Of a stretch of DNA of 15,854 bases, positions 8,379 through 15,775 are shown one piece after another. Origin of the DNA: Mariaggregatimicrobium sp964498785 (GTDB taxonomy: Bacteria; Zhuqueibacterota; Zhuqueibacteria; Thermofontimicrobiales; Thiofontviventaceae); the NCBI GenBank assembly GCA_964498785.1, contig CAZCJL010000146.1, positions 1 through 15,854 of the forward strand. The letters run 5' to 3'. The notes under the pieces were generated by a model. That model worked only from the letters and a program-made list of their open reading frames with translations. It had not been told where the DNA came from and did not search any database. A program made the position numbers and the translations under genes. Positions within the stretch are counted from its first letter, which is position 1. Each line of letters begins with the position of its first letter.

Positions 8379-8510
8379 GCCACAAAAGCACAGAGAAACA
8401 ATAACTTGTGTGCACATTACTTTTCAAACTGAGTTAAGAAAAATTCGAGTTACTATTGTTTGCGTAACATTTTGAAAATAAAAACTCTGTGTACTCTGAG
8501 CCTCTGTGGC
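8379..8510. repeat. GCCACAGAGGCACAGAG-type inverted repeat
   Basis: The left end gccacaaaagcacagag (8379-8395) matches the reverse complement of 8494-8510 (ctctgagcctctgtggc) at 14 of 17 positions. The right arm has extra ctctg copies (8485-8489, 8494-8498), a short internal repetition. The interior of about 90 nt is AT-rich and has no coding sign. Confidence 0.68.
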
Positions 8511-8541
8511 TATGACTTTTTCAGGGTTAATAATTTTTATT

Positions 8542-8602
8542 GTTACTATTCAGCATAGAGCTGTCATTCCTGCGGATGCAGGAATGACATTTGAATAGTT
8601 AC
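8542..8602. repeat. Two-tier palindrome with perfect 12-bp core
   Basis: The core tgtcattcctgc (8562-8573) and gcaggaatgaca (8578-8589) form a perfect 12-bp stem with loop ggat. An outer pair, gttactattca (8542-8552) and tgaatagttac (8592-8602), matches at 10 of 11 positions. The core resembles the widespread GTCATTCCnGC intergenic hairpin repeats of bacteria. Confidence 0.75.
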
Positions 8603-8870
8603 ACTAATTCTTTTATTATAAGTTGGATTCCCCGTCCGGCGGCAGTGAATCGCATAAACTGGCTGGCCGGAAACTACACCTGCAAAGATTTTTGAAAATG
8701 AAATCGCCTATATATCGATACACTTCTTTATAATCATCTATATATCGTATAGCTATTTAAGGTTTTTCCAACGATTCTTGAGTTCGTGGACAGCCTCTGG
8801 GGTAACTATTTACGAATAATTCAGGTTAACAATATTAAGGTTAAAAAATTAGAGTTAATTCATTAATATA

Positions 8871-9665
8871 TCATTTAATCTTTTCAACAAATAAATTTAA
8901 CACTGCCAAGAATTGATCACGCAATTTTTGAATGCAAGCCGAATCAACGACGAGTCGATGTTTATCAAAATATGGTTCTGTTAAATATAATGAACGATTT
9001 ATTTCCACCTGAATCCAATTTTTTTTATGTCCACTATGAGAGTGCACGATGTATCCACCGCGAAACGGATTATTTAGAAGCACATCACGGGTTCCGATTT
9101 CGAACGCTTCGCAAAAACATATTGCCATTTTACGAAGAAGTTCCGGGGGACAGGTTGTCATGCATCCGTTAATACCTTCTCCATTTTCATCACCACCATT
9201 GCTCAGACAAATAATGGGCCTTTGGGTCGATTTTTGGCCAGAAATAGGTGGACTTTCCCGAAGCATACTATGACAATCCAGCGAAATAATAAATTCATTT
9301 TTATGCTGTAATTCATCAATCTCCCGATGATACGGATAGTAATATTGATCCATGAGCCGCCGGACAAGACGTTCGTCTGGGAACATTCCATTTTTATAAA
9401 CCGGTTTTAGCATAGTTGTGCACGTTTTTACAACTCCATCCGCATTTTGCGGCGGACGATCACCCGGATCCCGATTCAGGTCAATAATGGCTCTGGCAAT
9501 TGGCATTTCAATAAACGCTTCAACATCATTTTTCACGTCATAAATTATGCGAGTTAACGCATCTCCGTCAATAAAAATATCTCGATAGGACAATGCAACA
9601 CAACCTGCAATTTCCGGCGGAATCACTTCTCCGCCATGAGGTACTGAGATCAGCACGGGTAACAT
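8871..9665 (-). CDS. N-formylglutamate amidohydrolase family protein
   Basis: The 264-residue product belongs to the FGase family (HutG-type N-formylglutamate deformylases and relatives), zinc-type hydrolases that cleave an amide bond. Family segments are SVPHGG (7-12), AIIDLNRDPGDRP (59-71), LDCHSM (129-134), NNPFRGGYIV (198-207) and WIQVEINRSLYL (217-228), with the His and Asp residues expected for metal binding. It has no signal peptide, so it acts in the cytoplasm. Its ATG follows the TGA of the upstream GGT-like gene with no gap (TGAATG), which implies translational coupling. No histidine-utilisation gene is nearby, so a role in histidine breakdown is not supported. Together with its neighbours it more likely hydrolyses an amino-acid or peptide conjugate. 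It is the last gene of the operon in this window. Confidence 0.87.
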   Translation of the reverse strand: MLPVLISVPHGGEVIPPEIAGCVALSYRDIFIDGDALTRIIYDVKNDVEAFIEMPIARAIIDLNRDPGDRPPQNADGVVKTCTTMLKPVYKNGMFPDERLVRRLMDQYYYPYHREIDELQHKNEFIISLDCHSMLRESPPISGQKSTQRPIICLSNGGDENGEGINGCMTTCPPELLRKMAICFCEAFEIGTRDVLLNNPFRGGYIVHSHSGHKKNWIQVEINRSLYLTEPYFDKHRLVVDSACIQKLRDQFLAVLNLFVEKIK

Positions 9666-11294
9666 TCAAAATCCTTTGGTTATTCCATCTCGGCGCATCT
9701 CTGCAACACCTTGAAAACCGGAACCGTCATGGCATTTTAACACCGCATGGATTGCTCCGAGATAGAACGCATACGCTTCTTTACGATTTATCCGGTAACC
9801 TTTTGCTTCGAGTGAATGAATAATTTCCGGATCAAACCGTTCTGCCTCAAGACTCACACGCCCTCCGAGACTGCAATGCAACCGCGGTGCAGCCATTGCA
9901 TCGCCCAGTGACATCCCCTCATCCAGAATATGTATCAGGAACTGCGCAATAGTAGAAATGATTCTTTCGCTCCCGGGGCTACCAAGCGCGATCCAGATTT
10001 CATTATTATAAAAAATAAGACTCGGCGCCACTGTTGCCCAGGGCACAGCATTGGGTCTGAGGTAAAACGGATGCCTGGGAACAGTATAATCAAAATCCAT
10101 TATATAATTATTATAGAGAAAACCGAGACCATCGGCTGCGGCTTTACTTCCATAAACCCGCTCGATGGACTGAGTTAAACTTACTGCGATGCCGTTTTTA
10201 TCAATAACAGAGAGGTGAGTTGTTTCACCGGTTCGCTCGTCTTCAGTTTCACGGATTGGCAGGCCAGGATCAACAGAACGAATAATATCATTGATACATT
10301 TGCGTGCATAATCCGAGTCAAGCATTTCCTTATCAGTTACTTGTGGATAAAAATTCGGATCAAACGGCCGATCTGATCGCTCCAATAACGCCTTTCTGAA
10401 TATTTCTGCTAATAAATGCGCGCGGCGTAATTTATCACGATTTAGATTGGCTGCTGGTATTCTGTTAAGCATTGCCAGTGTGAATAAAAGCGTTCGACCG
10501 GCGCCGGGCAATGGCATTGTATAAACCGTCATGCCCCTGAATTTACCTCGCAATGGCTTTCGTTCGATTGGCCATGGAATAAGAGCGAGATCATCGTTTC
10601 GTAACAACCCGCCATTTTCACGCATATCTGCATCAATTCGTTTTGCCGTGGTTCCGGTATAAAATTCTTTTACACCTTTTTCAGCAATTTGCTGTAATAA
10701 TTTACCTAAATCGTGCTGCTTAAAAATTTCCCCGACAGGAAACGGATAATTATTTTTAAAAAAATATCTTTTCCCAGATCTGGACTCAATTTCATCAAAT
10801 TTCGGTGCTTCACGAATTTGCAAGTTATGTTGCAGAGTGGTTATTTTGTAACCATCCAATGCAATTCGGATAGCCGGTTCCACAACTTTGCGCCAGGGCA
10901 ATTGTCCGTATCTGTTTTGAACATAACCGAGCGTTGCCAGTGTACTGGGAACAGTTGTTGCCCGATATCCCTTTGCGCGATCATATTTATAAATCGCTTT
11001 TACATGCGCCAAAGAGGGTGCACGTGAAGACCCGTCAATCGCGACTGCTTTACCACTGTCTTTGGATATCAGCATCATCGTTTGCCCTCCCAGGCCACTG
11101 GCCTGGGGTTCGCAAACACCGAGCGCCAAAGCAGCGGCACAGGCTGCATCCACAGCATTTCCACCAGCGCTCAAAATTTCAACACCAGATAACGTGGCAT
11201 CCGGAAAGGCTGTAGAAACCATTCCGTTGGCGGCCCGGGCACATTTTCCATCATCTGTTTCCTGTAATTTGCTCTCAATAGCTTTTAAGTTCAT
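9666..11294 (-). CDS. Gamma-glutamyltransferase family Ntn hydrolase, divergent pocket
   Basis: The 542-residue product is a GGT-family precursor that should cut itself at Thr358 of the TTHLSV motif into a large and a small subunit, that Thr becoming the nucleophile. Other family segments are SAGGNAVDAA (42-51), ASGLGGQ (65-71), LPGAGRTLLFTL (262-273) and GSPGSERII (438-446). Compared with E. coli GGT as I recall it, the gamma-glutamyl contacts look altered: Arg114 aligns with Ser89 (DGSSRAP replaces DYRE), Asn411 with Glu378, Gln430 with Tyr397 and Ser462 with Ala420, while Asp433 is kept as Asp400. There is no signal peptide, unusual for GGT, so it should be cytoplasmic. Its ATG overlaps the stop of the ligase gene by 4 bp. 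It is probably an acylase or amidase of another substrate rather than a glutathione hydrolase. Confidence 0.88.
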   Translation of the reverse strand: MNLKAIESKLQETDDGKCARAANGMVSTAFPDATLSGVEILSAGGNAVDAACAAALALGVCEPQASGLGGQTMMLISKDSGKAVAIDGSSRAPSLAHVKAIYKYDRAKGYRATTVPSTLATLGYVQNRYGQLPWRKVVEPAIRIALDGYKITTLQHNLQIREAPKFDEIESRSGKRYFFKNNYPFPVGEIFKQHDLGKLLQQIAEKGVKEFYTGTTAKRIDADMRENGGLLRNDDLALIPWPIERKPLRGKFRGMTVYTMPLPGAGRTLLFTLAMLNRIPAANLNRDKLRRAHLLAEIFRKALLERSDRPFDPNFYPQVTDKEMLDSDYARKCINDIIRSVDPGLPIRETEDERTGETTHLSVIDKNGIAVSLTQSIERVYGSKAAADGLGFLYNNYIMDFDYTVPRHPFYLRPNAVPWATVAPSLIFYNNEIWIALGSPGSERIISTIAQFLIHILDEGMSLGDAMAAPRLHCSLGGRVSLEAERFDPEIIHSLEAKGYRINRKEAYAFYLGAIHAVLKCHDGSGFQGVAEMRRDGITKGF

Positions 11295-13453
11295 CGCAAC
11301 GGATCCTCAATCAGGTTATTGAGCGCCATTGCCAGCAACGTTGCTCGTTCTAACAAACTATGCCTTAAAATAAACTCATCCTTTATATAAGATTCCCCCC
11401 CAATGGCTCCCATCCCATCTATCACAGGTTTGCCGCTATTTACAAAACAAACATCAGCGGAACTCCAACGGTGTTCTTCCAGCAGACGGATATCTAATTC
11501 AGTTGCCACACTTTTTATACGCTTCCATAGTTTCTCAATATCAGCGGTGCGTAACATCGGCGGTCGACGGACCGCGCCTTCAATTTGAATCCGCTGCTTT
11601 CCCCGTTTCATTTTTCGTATATACTGAAATATCTTTTTTTCAAGTTCTTCGATTTGGTGAAGTTCGTTAAATCGAACGCTTAATAAGGCCTCTGCGTGTG
11701 CATATAAATCAGCGATATTTGATTTAATTTCTGCATCACTGGGCGCCACTACAATTCCGTCTGCCTCATTCGTCAGTTCAGCCCAATTCATTAATAGCCT
11801 GGAAAAAGCAGCCACTGCATGGGCAACATCCTCAGCTTTTTCGCCCTTTTCTAAATTCAGTTGACATGTATAAACAGCCGCACCTGAACGGGATGTCACC
11901 ACTGTTCCGGAACTGGCGCCGCCCTTTAAACCGATAATAATTTTCGATCGATTTGCCACCTGCAATACATGATCTTCGGCAAAGCGGCCATGTAGAGAAT
12001 AATCACTGGTGAGCAGAATCCCGATTTTCCTTTTTTTAAGCAGACGAACAAATTTTAGCGCCTGAAGAGCGGAAATCATCACTAATAATCCACCTTTGCT
12101 GATCCAAATACCTGACCCATAAAAATGATTTACGGTCTCCCGAAAATGCTGCTGTTTTTTAAACGGAACATTTGTATCGAGATTACAGACTAACAATACA
12201 TCGTAATTTGGCTCAGTAACATTACTAAACAAGAAAATATTACCCACTTCCACTTGTGGAATGATCTGCAGATGAAAGCCCAGGGGACTAAGTTGCTGTG
12301 CAACAAGATTGCCCAATGCATTCACGCCTTCCACATTCCGAACAAAGGAATTGATATTTACAATTTCTTTTAGCAGCTTTTCATTTTTTTCCTGATGACT
12401 CCTCAAGTAACCACGAATGCGCACGGATAAGGGTGTTTTTTTTGATAAAATCAGGGTATTCGAAATGTTCATGTTATCAGAAAAATATCGAATTGCCGCG
12501 ACATCCAACATTTTGTTTACAAGCTTTTCATAATCATAACCAGCGATTTGTGCAGCATATACATAAGACCCGGTTCGCCCCAGACTGGCCATGGAATTGA
12601 TTTCTAACAGGTAAATGTTATTACTGGCGTCCATTCGAATATCAACACGAGCAAAGTCTCGTAATTCCAAAGAACTGAATGCACGCCGGCTTAACCGAAT
12701 CATATCTTCGGTGAGGTCTTTTGGTAAATCAGCCGGACATATTTTTCGTCGCGGTTGAATGCGCTTATCATCCACACTTTGAATCGCATCCAGGTCATTT
12801 TGCAGATCAATTTCCAATACCGGAAATGCTTCGGGTTCACCATTCCCCAACAGACCAACACAAAACTCACGTCCGCGGATAAATTGTTCAACAAGCGCCT
12901 GTTGTTTAAATTCAGCAATAATAAATTTCACAGCATCCCGTAATTCGGGTTCATCCCGGACAATCCGCAGTCCATACGAAACAGCTTCCATTTTCGGTTT
13001 GACAATGACGGGATAGCGGACCTGACTCATATCGTCAGACGAATTAGAAAAAACCCAAAAATCCGGAGTCGGTATTCCGTGTTTTAACATCATTATTTTC
13101 GTGATTACTTTATCAAGCGCCAACGCATGCCCGGTTGGTCCGGAGCCAACATACGGGATCCCCAGCATTTCCAACATTGAGGGCAGATGCGTATAACGGC
13201 TCTCGCCCTGAATGCCATACGCCATGTTAAAAACCATGCCCATCCGTTCACCCTCCACAACACGCGGCATAAACTCCTGTAAACTTTGGACGACTTCCAT
13301 GTTTCCGTCAATAATCTTTACATTGTGCCCCCCTTTTTCTAGAGATTCAGCAACCAGCTTAACCGTCGCTGGATTGTAAATTTCTTTATTCTGCATCCCG
13401 AATTGATTAATAACACCAGATAAATCTTTGTTGAATATGATCGCTACTTTCAT
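11291..13453 (-). CDS. ATP-grasp ligase fused to a metal-less M20 peptidase-like domain
   Basis: Residues 1-320 resemble D-Ala-D-Ala ligase: YVGSGPTGHALALDK (101-115), YPVIVKPK (147-154), VEQFIRGREF (188-197) and the Mg-binding set Asp271, Glu284, Asn286 in YLLEIN. Such enzymes activate a carboxylate with ATP and join it to an amine. Residues about 355-720 align along their length with carboxypeptidase-G2-type M20 peptidases, including the SKGGLLVMI, NRPPM-like RRPPML and IDGMGAIGG segments. All metal and catalytic positions are replaced: His to Asn424, bridging Asp to Ile451, Glu-Glu to Tyr485-Ser486, Glu to Leu509, His to Tyr689. The C-terminal half is thus a pseudo-peptidase, perhaps for binding or dimerisation. 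No signal peptide. A weak AAAGGAAA lies 13 nt before the ATG. The Ddl loop NTxPG is changed to NSMASLG, so the acceptor is probably not D-Ala. It heads the tightly coupled gene trio. Confidence 0.88.
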   Translation of the reverse strand: MKVAIIFNKDLSGVINQFGMQNKEIYNPATVKLVAESLEKGGHNVKIIDGNMEVVQSLQEFMPRVVEGERMGMVFNMAYGIQGESRYTHLPSMLEMLGIPYVGSGPTGHALALDKVITKIMMLKHGIPTPDFWVFSNSSDDMSQVRYPVIVKPKMEAVSYGLRIVRDEPELRDAVKFIIAEFKQQALVEQFIRGREFCVGLLGNGEPEAFPVLEIDLQNDLDAIQSVDDKRIQPRRKICPADLPKDLTEDMIRLSRRAFSSLELRDFARVDIRMDASNNIYLLEINSMASLGRTGSYVYAAQIAGYDYEKLVNKMLDVAAIRYFSDNMNISNTLILSKKTPLSVRIRGYLRSHQEKNEKLLKEIVNINSFVRNVEGVNALGNLVAQQLSPLGFHLQIIPQVEVGNIFLFSNVTEPNYDVLLVCNLDTNVPFKKQQHFRETVNHFYGSGIWISKGGLLVMISALQALKFVRLLKKRKIGILLTSDYSLHGRFAEDHVLQVANRSKIIIGLKGGASSGTVVTSRSGAAVYTCQLNLEKGEKAEDVAHAVAAFSRLLMNWAELTNEADGIVVAPSDAEIKSNIADLYAHAEALLSVRFNELHQIEELEKKIFQYIRKMKRGKQRIQIEGAVRRPPMLRTADIEKLWKRIKSVATELDIRLLEEHRWSSADVCFVNSGKPVIDGMGAIGGESYIKDEFILRHSLLERATLLAMALNNLIEDPLR

Positions 13454-13542
13454 AACTGTCGCGTATTTCCTTTATCTTTAATACGAATAAATTTTAGTAA
13501 ACATATCGCTCTTTGGTAACATCATTTCGGCGATAACATGTG
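13454..13542 (-). other. 89-nt spacer before the ligase operon
   Basis: The spacer between the stop of the barrel gene and the start of the ligase gene is AT-rich. I see neither a clear terminator hairpin nor a convincing promoter, so the trio may be read from the same transcript as the two genes upstream, or from a weak promoter here. Confidence 0.4.
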
Positions 13543-14214
13543 CTAAAAAATAAAAAGCGTTAGTCCTAAATTTACTGTGACTGTATCCCAACTTTTATTT
13601 CCATATTGGTCCCGAACATCTGCTTCCCACTCATTTTTATCAACATTCACAAATGTCTGTCGCGCTTCGATGTCAAATGAACCGAACGTCCCCAATAAAA
13701 ATCGAATGCCACCTAACGCATGAAATCCTGGCTGGTTCAAAATTAACAGCTCCGATGAATCAATTTCTTTTTCCTGATATTCTTCTCCGATGGGATCCCA
13801 GTATTTATCAGTCACTGTTCGTTTTGCTTTAATAAAATTAAAATTAACCCCACCGCCGAAATATAGAACTGTCATACTGCCGAAGGAGCTTACATGAAAA
13901 GCCCCTGATAATGTCGCATAGCTATCTCTTATTTTCATTTCAGTGGTGCGAAGTTCCGTCTCAGGATCAGGATTTTTTTCGTCCTCTTTATCCAGGGCGC
14001 CAAAAAAACTGGGCGCAAAACCGGCTTCAATCTGAAAGCCCGGAATATAGGCTTCTAACGAGTACCGTAAAAAACCTCGCATGAAAAATCCGTCGCTCAA
14101 GTCGTTTTCACCCCAACCACCATTCACACCCATGGAAATAATCGGATAATCTACTGCAATTGCCGGGACAGAAAAAACAAAGATAACAAGAACGATTATA
14201 TTTCGAATTTTCAT
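13543..14214 (-). CDS. Small outer-membrane beta-barrel protein
   Basis: I do not recognise a named family. The 223-residue product starts with a Sec signal peptide (about 20 residues, ending PAIA before VDYP). The mature part alternates polar and hydrophobic residues in short stretches rich in Gly and aromatic residues, for example YFGGGVNFNFI, LGGIRFLLG and TVNLGLTLFIF, with a C-terminal Phe as in outer-membrane barrels. Its length suggests about eight strands. An acidic loop with DKEDEKNPDPE lies near residue 75-85. The gene begins 4 nt after the stop of the CsgG-like lipoprotein gene and its GGGAG ribosome binding site lies inside that gene's last codons, so the two are translated together and probably work at the same membrane. 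Confidence 0.8.
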   Translation of the reverse strand: MKIRNIIVLVIFVFSVPAIAVDYPIISMGVNGGWGENDLSDGFFMRGFLRYSLEAYIPGFQIEAGFAPSFFGALDKEDEKNPDPETELRTTEMKIRDSYATLSGAFHVSSFGSMTVLYFGGGVNFNFIKAKRTVTDKYWDPIGEEYQEKEIDSSELLILNQPGFHALGGIRFLLGTFGSFDIEARQTFVNVDKNEWEADVRDQYGNKSWDTVTVNLGLTLFIF

Positions 14215-14218
14215 AACA

Positions 14219-15691
14219 CTATTCTCCCTTGACTAATTTAGTAACTATCACATTAGCGGTCTGTTGGGCTAAATTGCTAATAGCATTATTCACAATGCCC
14301 TCCCTGGATTCTGGCTCGCGTTTCGAACCAATTTTAGCCTTTTCTGAGGACGGCAAATACTTGACATATCTGTCAGGGCATATAACCCATTCGGCCTTAT
14401 CAGTTAATCTCATATTGTCGGATTGGCTGGATAAAATCTCCCCGGTCTCAACACTGATAATTCGGTAGTTTATATTAATATCAACGGCTCGTTCTTTGTT
14501 CATCAGCGTATACTTAAATGGCACTTTCCTGGTCCGTTTTACTTTTCGGGGATCTAAATATGTTTCCTCATATTCTCCTGTTTTCACACTCCGCATCGGC
14601 TTTGAATCCGTGTAACTGACGAGGCCGACAGTACCTACCATAATCGCATTGACGCCGCTCATTTTGCCGACTTCAATGGCAGTATTTTCATCGATCACCC
14701 CGGTTTGAGAAAGCGCTTGTTCTTTAAAAATTTTATCTAAATTTTGCCGATCCAGTAACGAGAGAAATTCCGATTTTTCAGCAGTCAGCTTTGTTGTGAT
14801 TTGCTGGGAAACGATGGTACCGAAACTGGCGGGAAGTCTATCTGCTTCAAACGGGAAAACAGCCAACCGAACAGTCAGTTTGTCCCGTAATTCATTCCAC
14901 TTCTGCCGGGCGCCGGGATAATCGGGTTGGTATGAAATTGTTTTCGTAATCGCACTGTACGCAGATTTGTATTTTCCCTGTTGAGAAAAATTATCTGCCT
15001 GATTGAAATATTGTTGTGCTAATTCTGTTTTACAAAATGATAATTTTTGAAGCGCATCACTAAAATCAGGAACATAATCGATCACTCGTTCTAACTTGCT
15101 ACAGGCGTCTTCATATTTTTGCTGATTGATTAATTGCGTCGCCTGTTCATATTCAACCATGGCTATTTTATATTTCGATTGAGCAATCAACTCATCACTA
15201 TCTTTGTAATGCCTGTAAAACTGTTGACATTGTGAAAATTTTTCCAATGCCTCAACAAAATCGCCGGTCTTAAAATATGCCATTCCTTCTGAATACAACT
15301 CCTCGGCTTTATTTACGTTGGAGCGCTCTTTTACATTGGTTAGATAATCCATTTCTTTTTTTGTAGGAAATTGAATACCGACAACATTAATTAATTCAGA
15401 AAAAGTCGTATATGTTTGCGCAGCAACCTGAGCAATTTTTTCCCATTCTTCATTTTTTTGATAATGAGAAATTTCCTTATTTACTTTATCAAAATAATCC
15501 CTTGCCGCCTGTTCCAATAATTTAATCGTCCCCTGATCATCGGGATGGCCTTTCAGGTGCTTTATTCCATACTTGATCGCAAGTTTAAAATTATCATCAC
15601 GGTTCGCGCGGATCGCCTTCATCTTATAAGGCGCACACGAAAAACCGACACTGATAAGAACTGATATTATTATTAATCGCCGTAAATACAT
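14219..15691 (-). CDS. CsgG-like lipoprotein with TPR-type repeats
   Basis: The product (490 residues from ATG) starts with a positively charged, hydrophobic signal ending GFSC, with Cys19 the likely lipidated residue; the lipobox is not ideal. Residues about 25-265 are helical with TPR-like units, such as AEELYSEGMAYFKTGDFVEALEKF cut at the two helices, repeated at about 175-205 and 225-255. From about 270, TVRLAVFPFEA, a following helix, FLSLLDRQNLDKIFKEQ and GVNAIMVGTVG match the CsgG/GNA1162-like fold of outer-membrane lipoproteins. The family includes the curli secretion pore, but no curli genes are here, so secretion is not implied. I prefer ATG at 15691 over the TTG just upstream at 15694, because AGGAGGG at about 15696-15702 is only 1-2 nt from the TTG but well spaced from the ATG. 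It is first in the minus-strand gene set. Confidence 0.83.
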   Translation of the reverse strand: MYLRRLIIISVLISVGFSCAPYKMKAIRANRDDNFKLAIKYGIKHLKGHPDDQGTIKLLEQAARDYFDKVNKEISHYQKNEEWEKIAQVAAQTYTTFSELINVVGIQFPTKKEMDYLTNVKERSNVNKAEELYSEGMAYFKTGDFVEALEKFSQCQQFYRHYKDSDELIAQSKYKIAMVEYEQATQLINQQKYEDACSKLERVIDYVPDFSDALQKLSFCKTELAQQYFNQADNFSQQGKYKSAYSAITKTISYQPDYPGARQKWNELRDKLTVRLAVFPFEADRLPASFGTIVSQQITTKLTAEKSEFLSLLDRQNLDKIFKEQALSQTGVIDENTAIEVGKMSGVNAIMVGTVGLVSYTDSKPMRSVKTGEYEETYLDPRKVKRTRKVPFKYTLMNKERAVDININYRIISVETGEILSSQSDNMRLTDKAEWVICPDRYVKYLPSSEKAKIGSKREPESREGIVNNAISNLAQQTANVIVTKLVKGE

Positions 15692-15732
15692 CAATCCCTC
15701 CTGCAGTCAAATTAATTTGATTTTTCTCCGTT

Positions 15733-15761
15733 AATTTATGTAAAATTATTACCTTTGTCAA
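15733..15761 (-). promoter_or_regulatory. Sigma70-type promoter of the CsgG-like/barrel operon
   Basis: Read on the minus strand, TTGACA (15761-15756) is a perfect -35 and TAAATT (15738-15733) a 4-of-6 -10, separated by exactly 17 nt. The start codon lies about 40 nt downstream. A 16-bp palindrome overlaps the upstream edge of the -35. Confidence 0.6.
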
Positions 15762-15775
15762 GCATTTAAATGCTT
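15760..15775. promoter_or_regulatory. 16-bp palindrome at the -35, possible operator
   Basis: The sequence aagcatttaaatgctt is a perfect inverted repeat with no spacer and shares two bases with the -35 hexamer TTGACA on the minus strand. The position is typical of a binding site for a dimeric regulator. No regulator gene is in the window, and an AT-rich palindrome of this size can also occur by chance. Confidence 0.4.

Larger units (their letters stand above)
8089..8870. other. Gene-free stretch rich in palindromic repeats
   Basis: No open frame longer than about 60 codons and no family signature is visible on either strand. It must hold the promoter of the M48 gene, but I find no convincing -35/-10 pair. 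Three separate imperfect palindromes are present (8244-8321, 8379-8510, 8542-8602; listed separately). The part from 8603 to 8870 is AT-rich, with a 10-bp direct repeat ctatatatcg at 8708 and 8738 and several ggttaa words. The end of the minus-strand operon at 8871 shows no clear intrinsic terminator. Confidence 0.7.

Noticed and set aside
8244..8602. CRISPR array
   Set aside because: The repeats are palindromes of different sequence without regular spacing or unique spacers, and no cas gene is present.
8871..9665. Naming the FGase-family gene hutG
   Set aside because: No hutH, hutU or hutI is in the window, and the gene is coupled to a ligase and a GGT-like gene instead, so a histidine-degradation role is not supported.
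11291..13453. A frameshifted pair of genes (ddl plus a peptidase) or an active M20 peptidase
   Set aside because: One uninterrupted frame covers both domains without a start signal between them, and none of the M20 metal ligands is retained.
11291..13453. Calling the ligase ddl (peptidoglycan D-Ala-D-Ala ligase)
   Set aside because: Ddl is normally about 300-370 residues and sits with mur genes; the fusion, the changed substrate loop and the neighbours argue against it.
14219..15691. Curli secretion gene csgG
   Set aside because: The CsgG-like domain follows a long TPR-like region and no csgA, csgB, csgE or csgF homolog is nearby, so the symbol would mislead.
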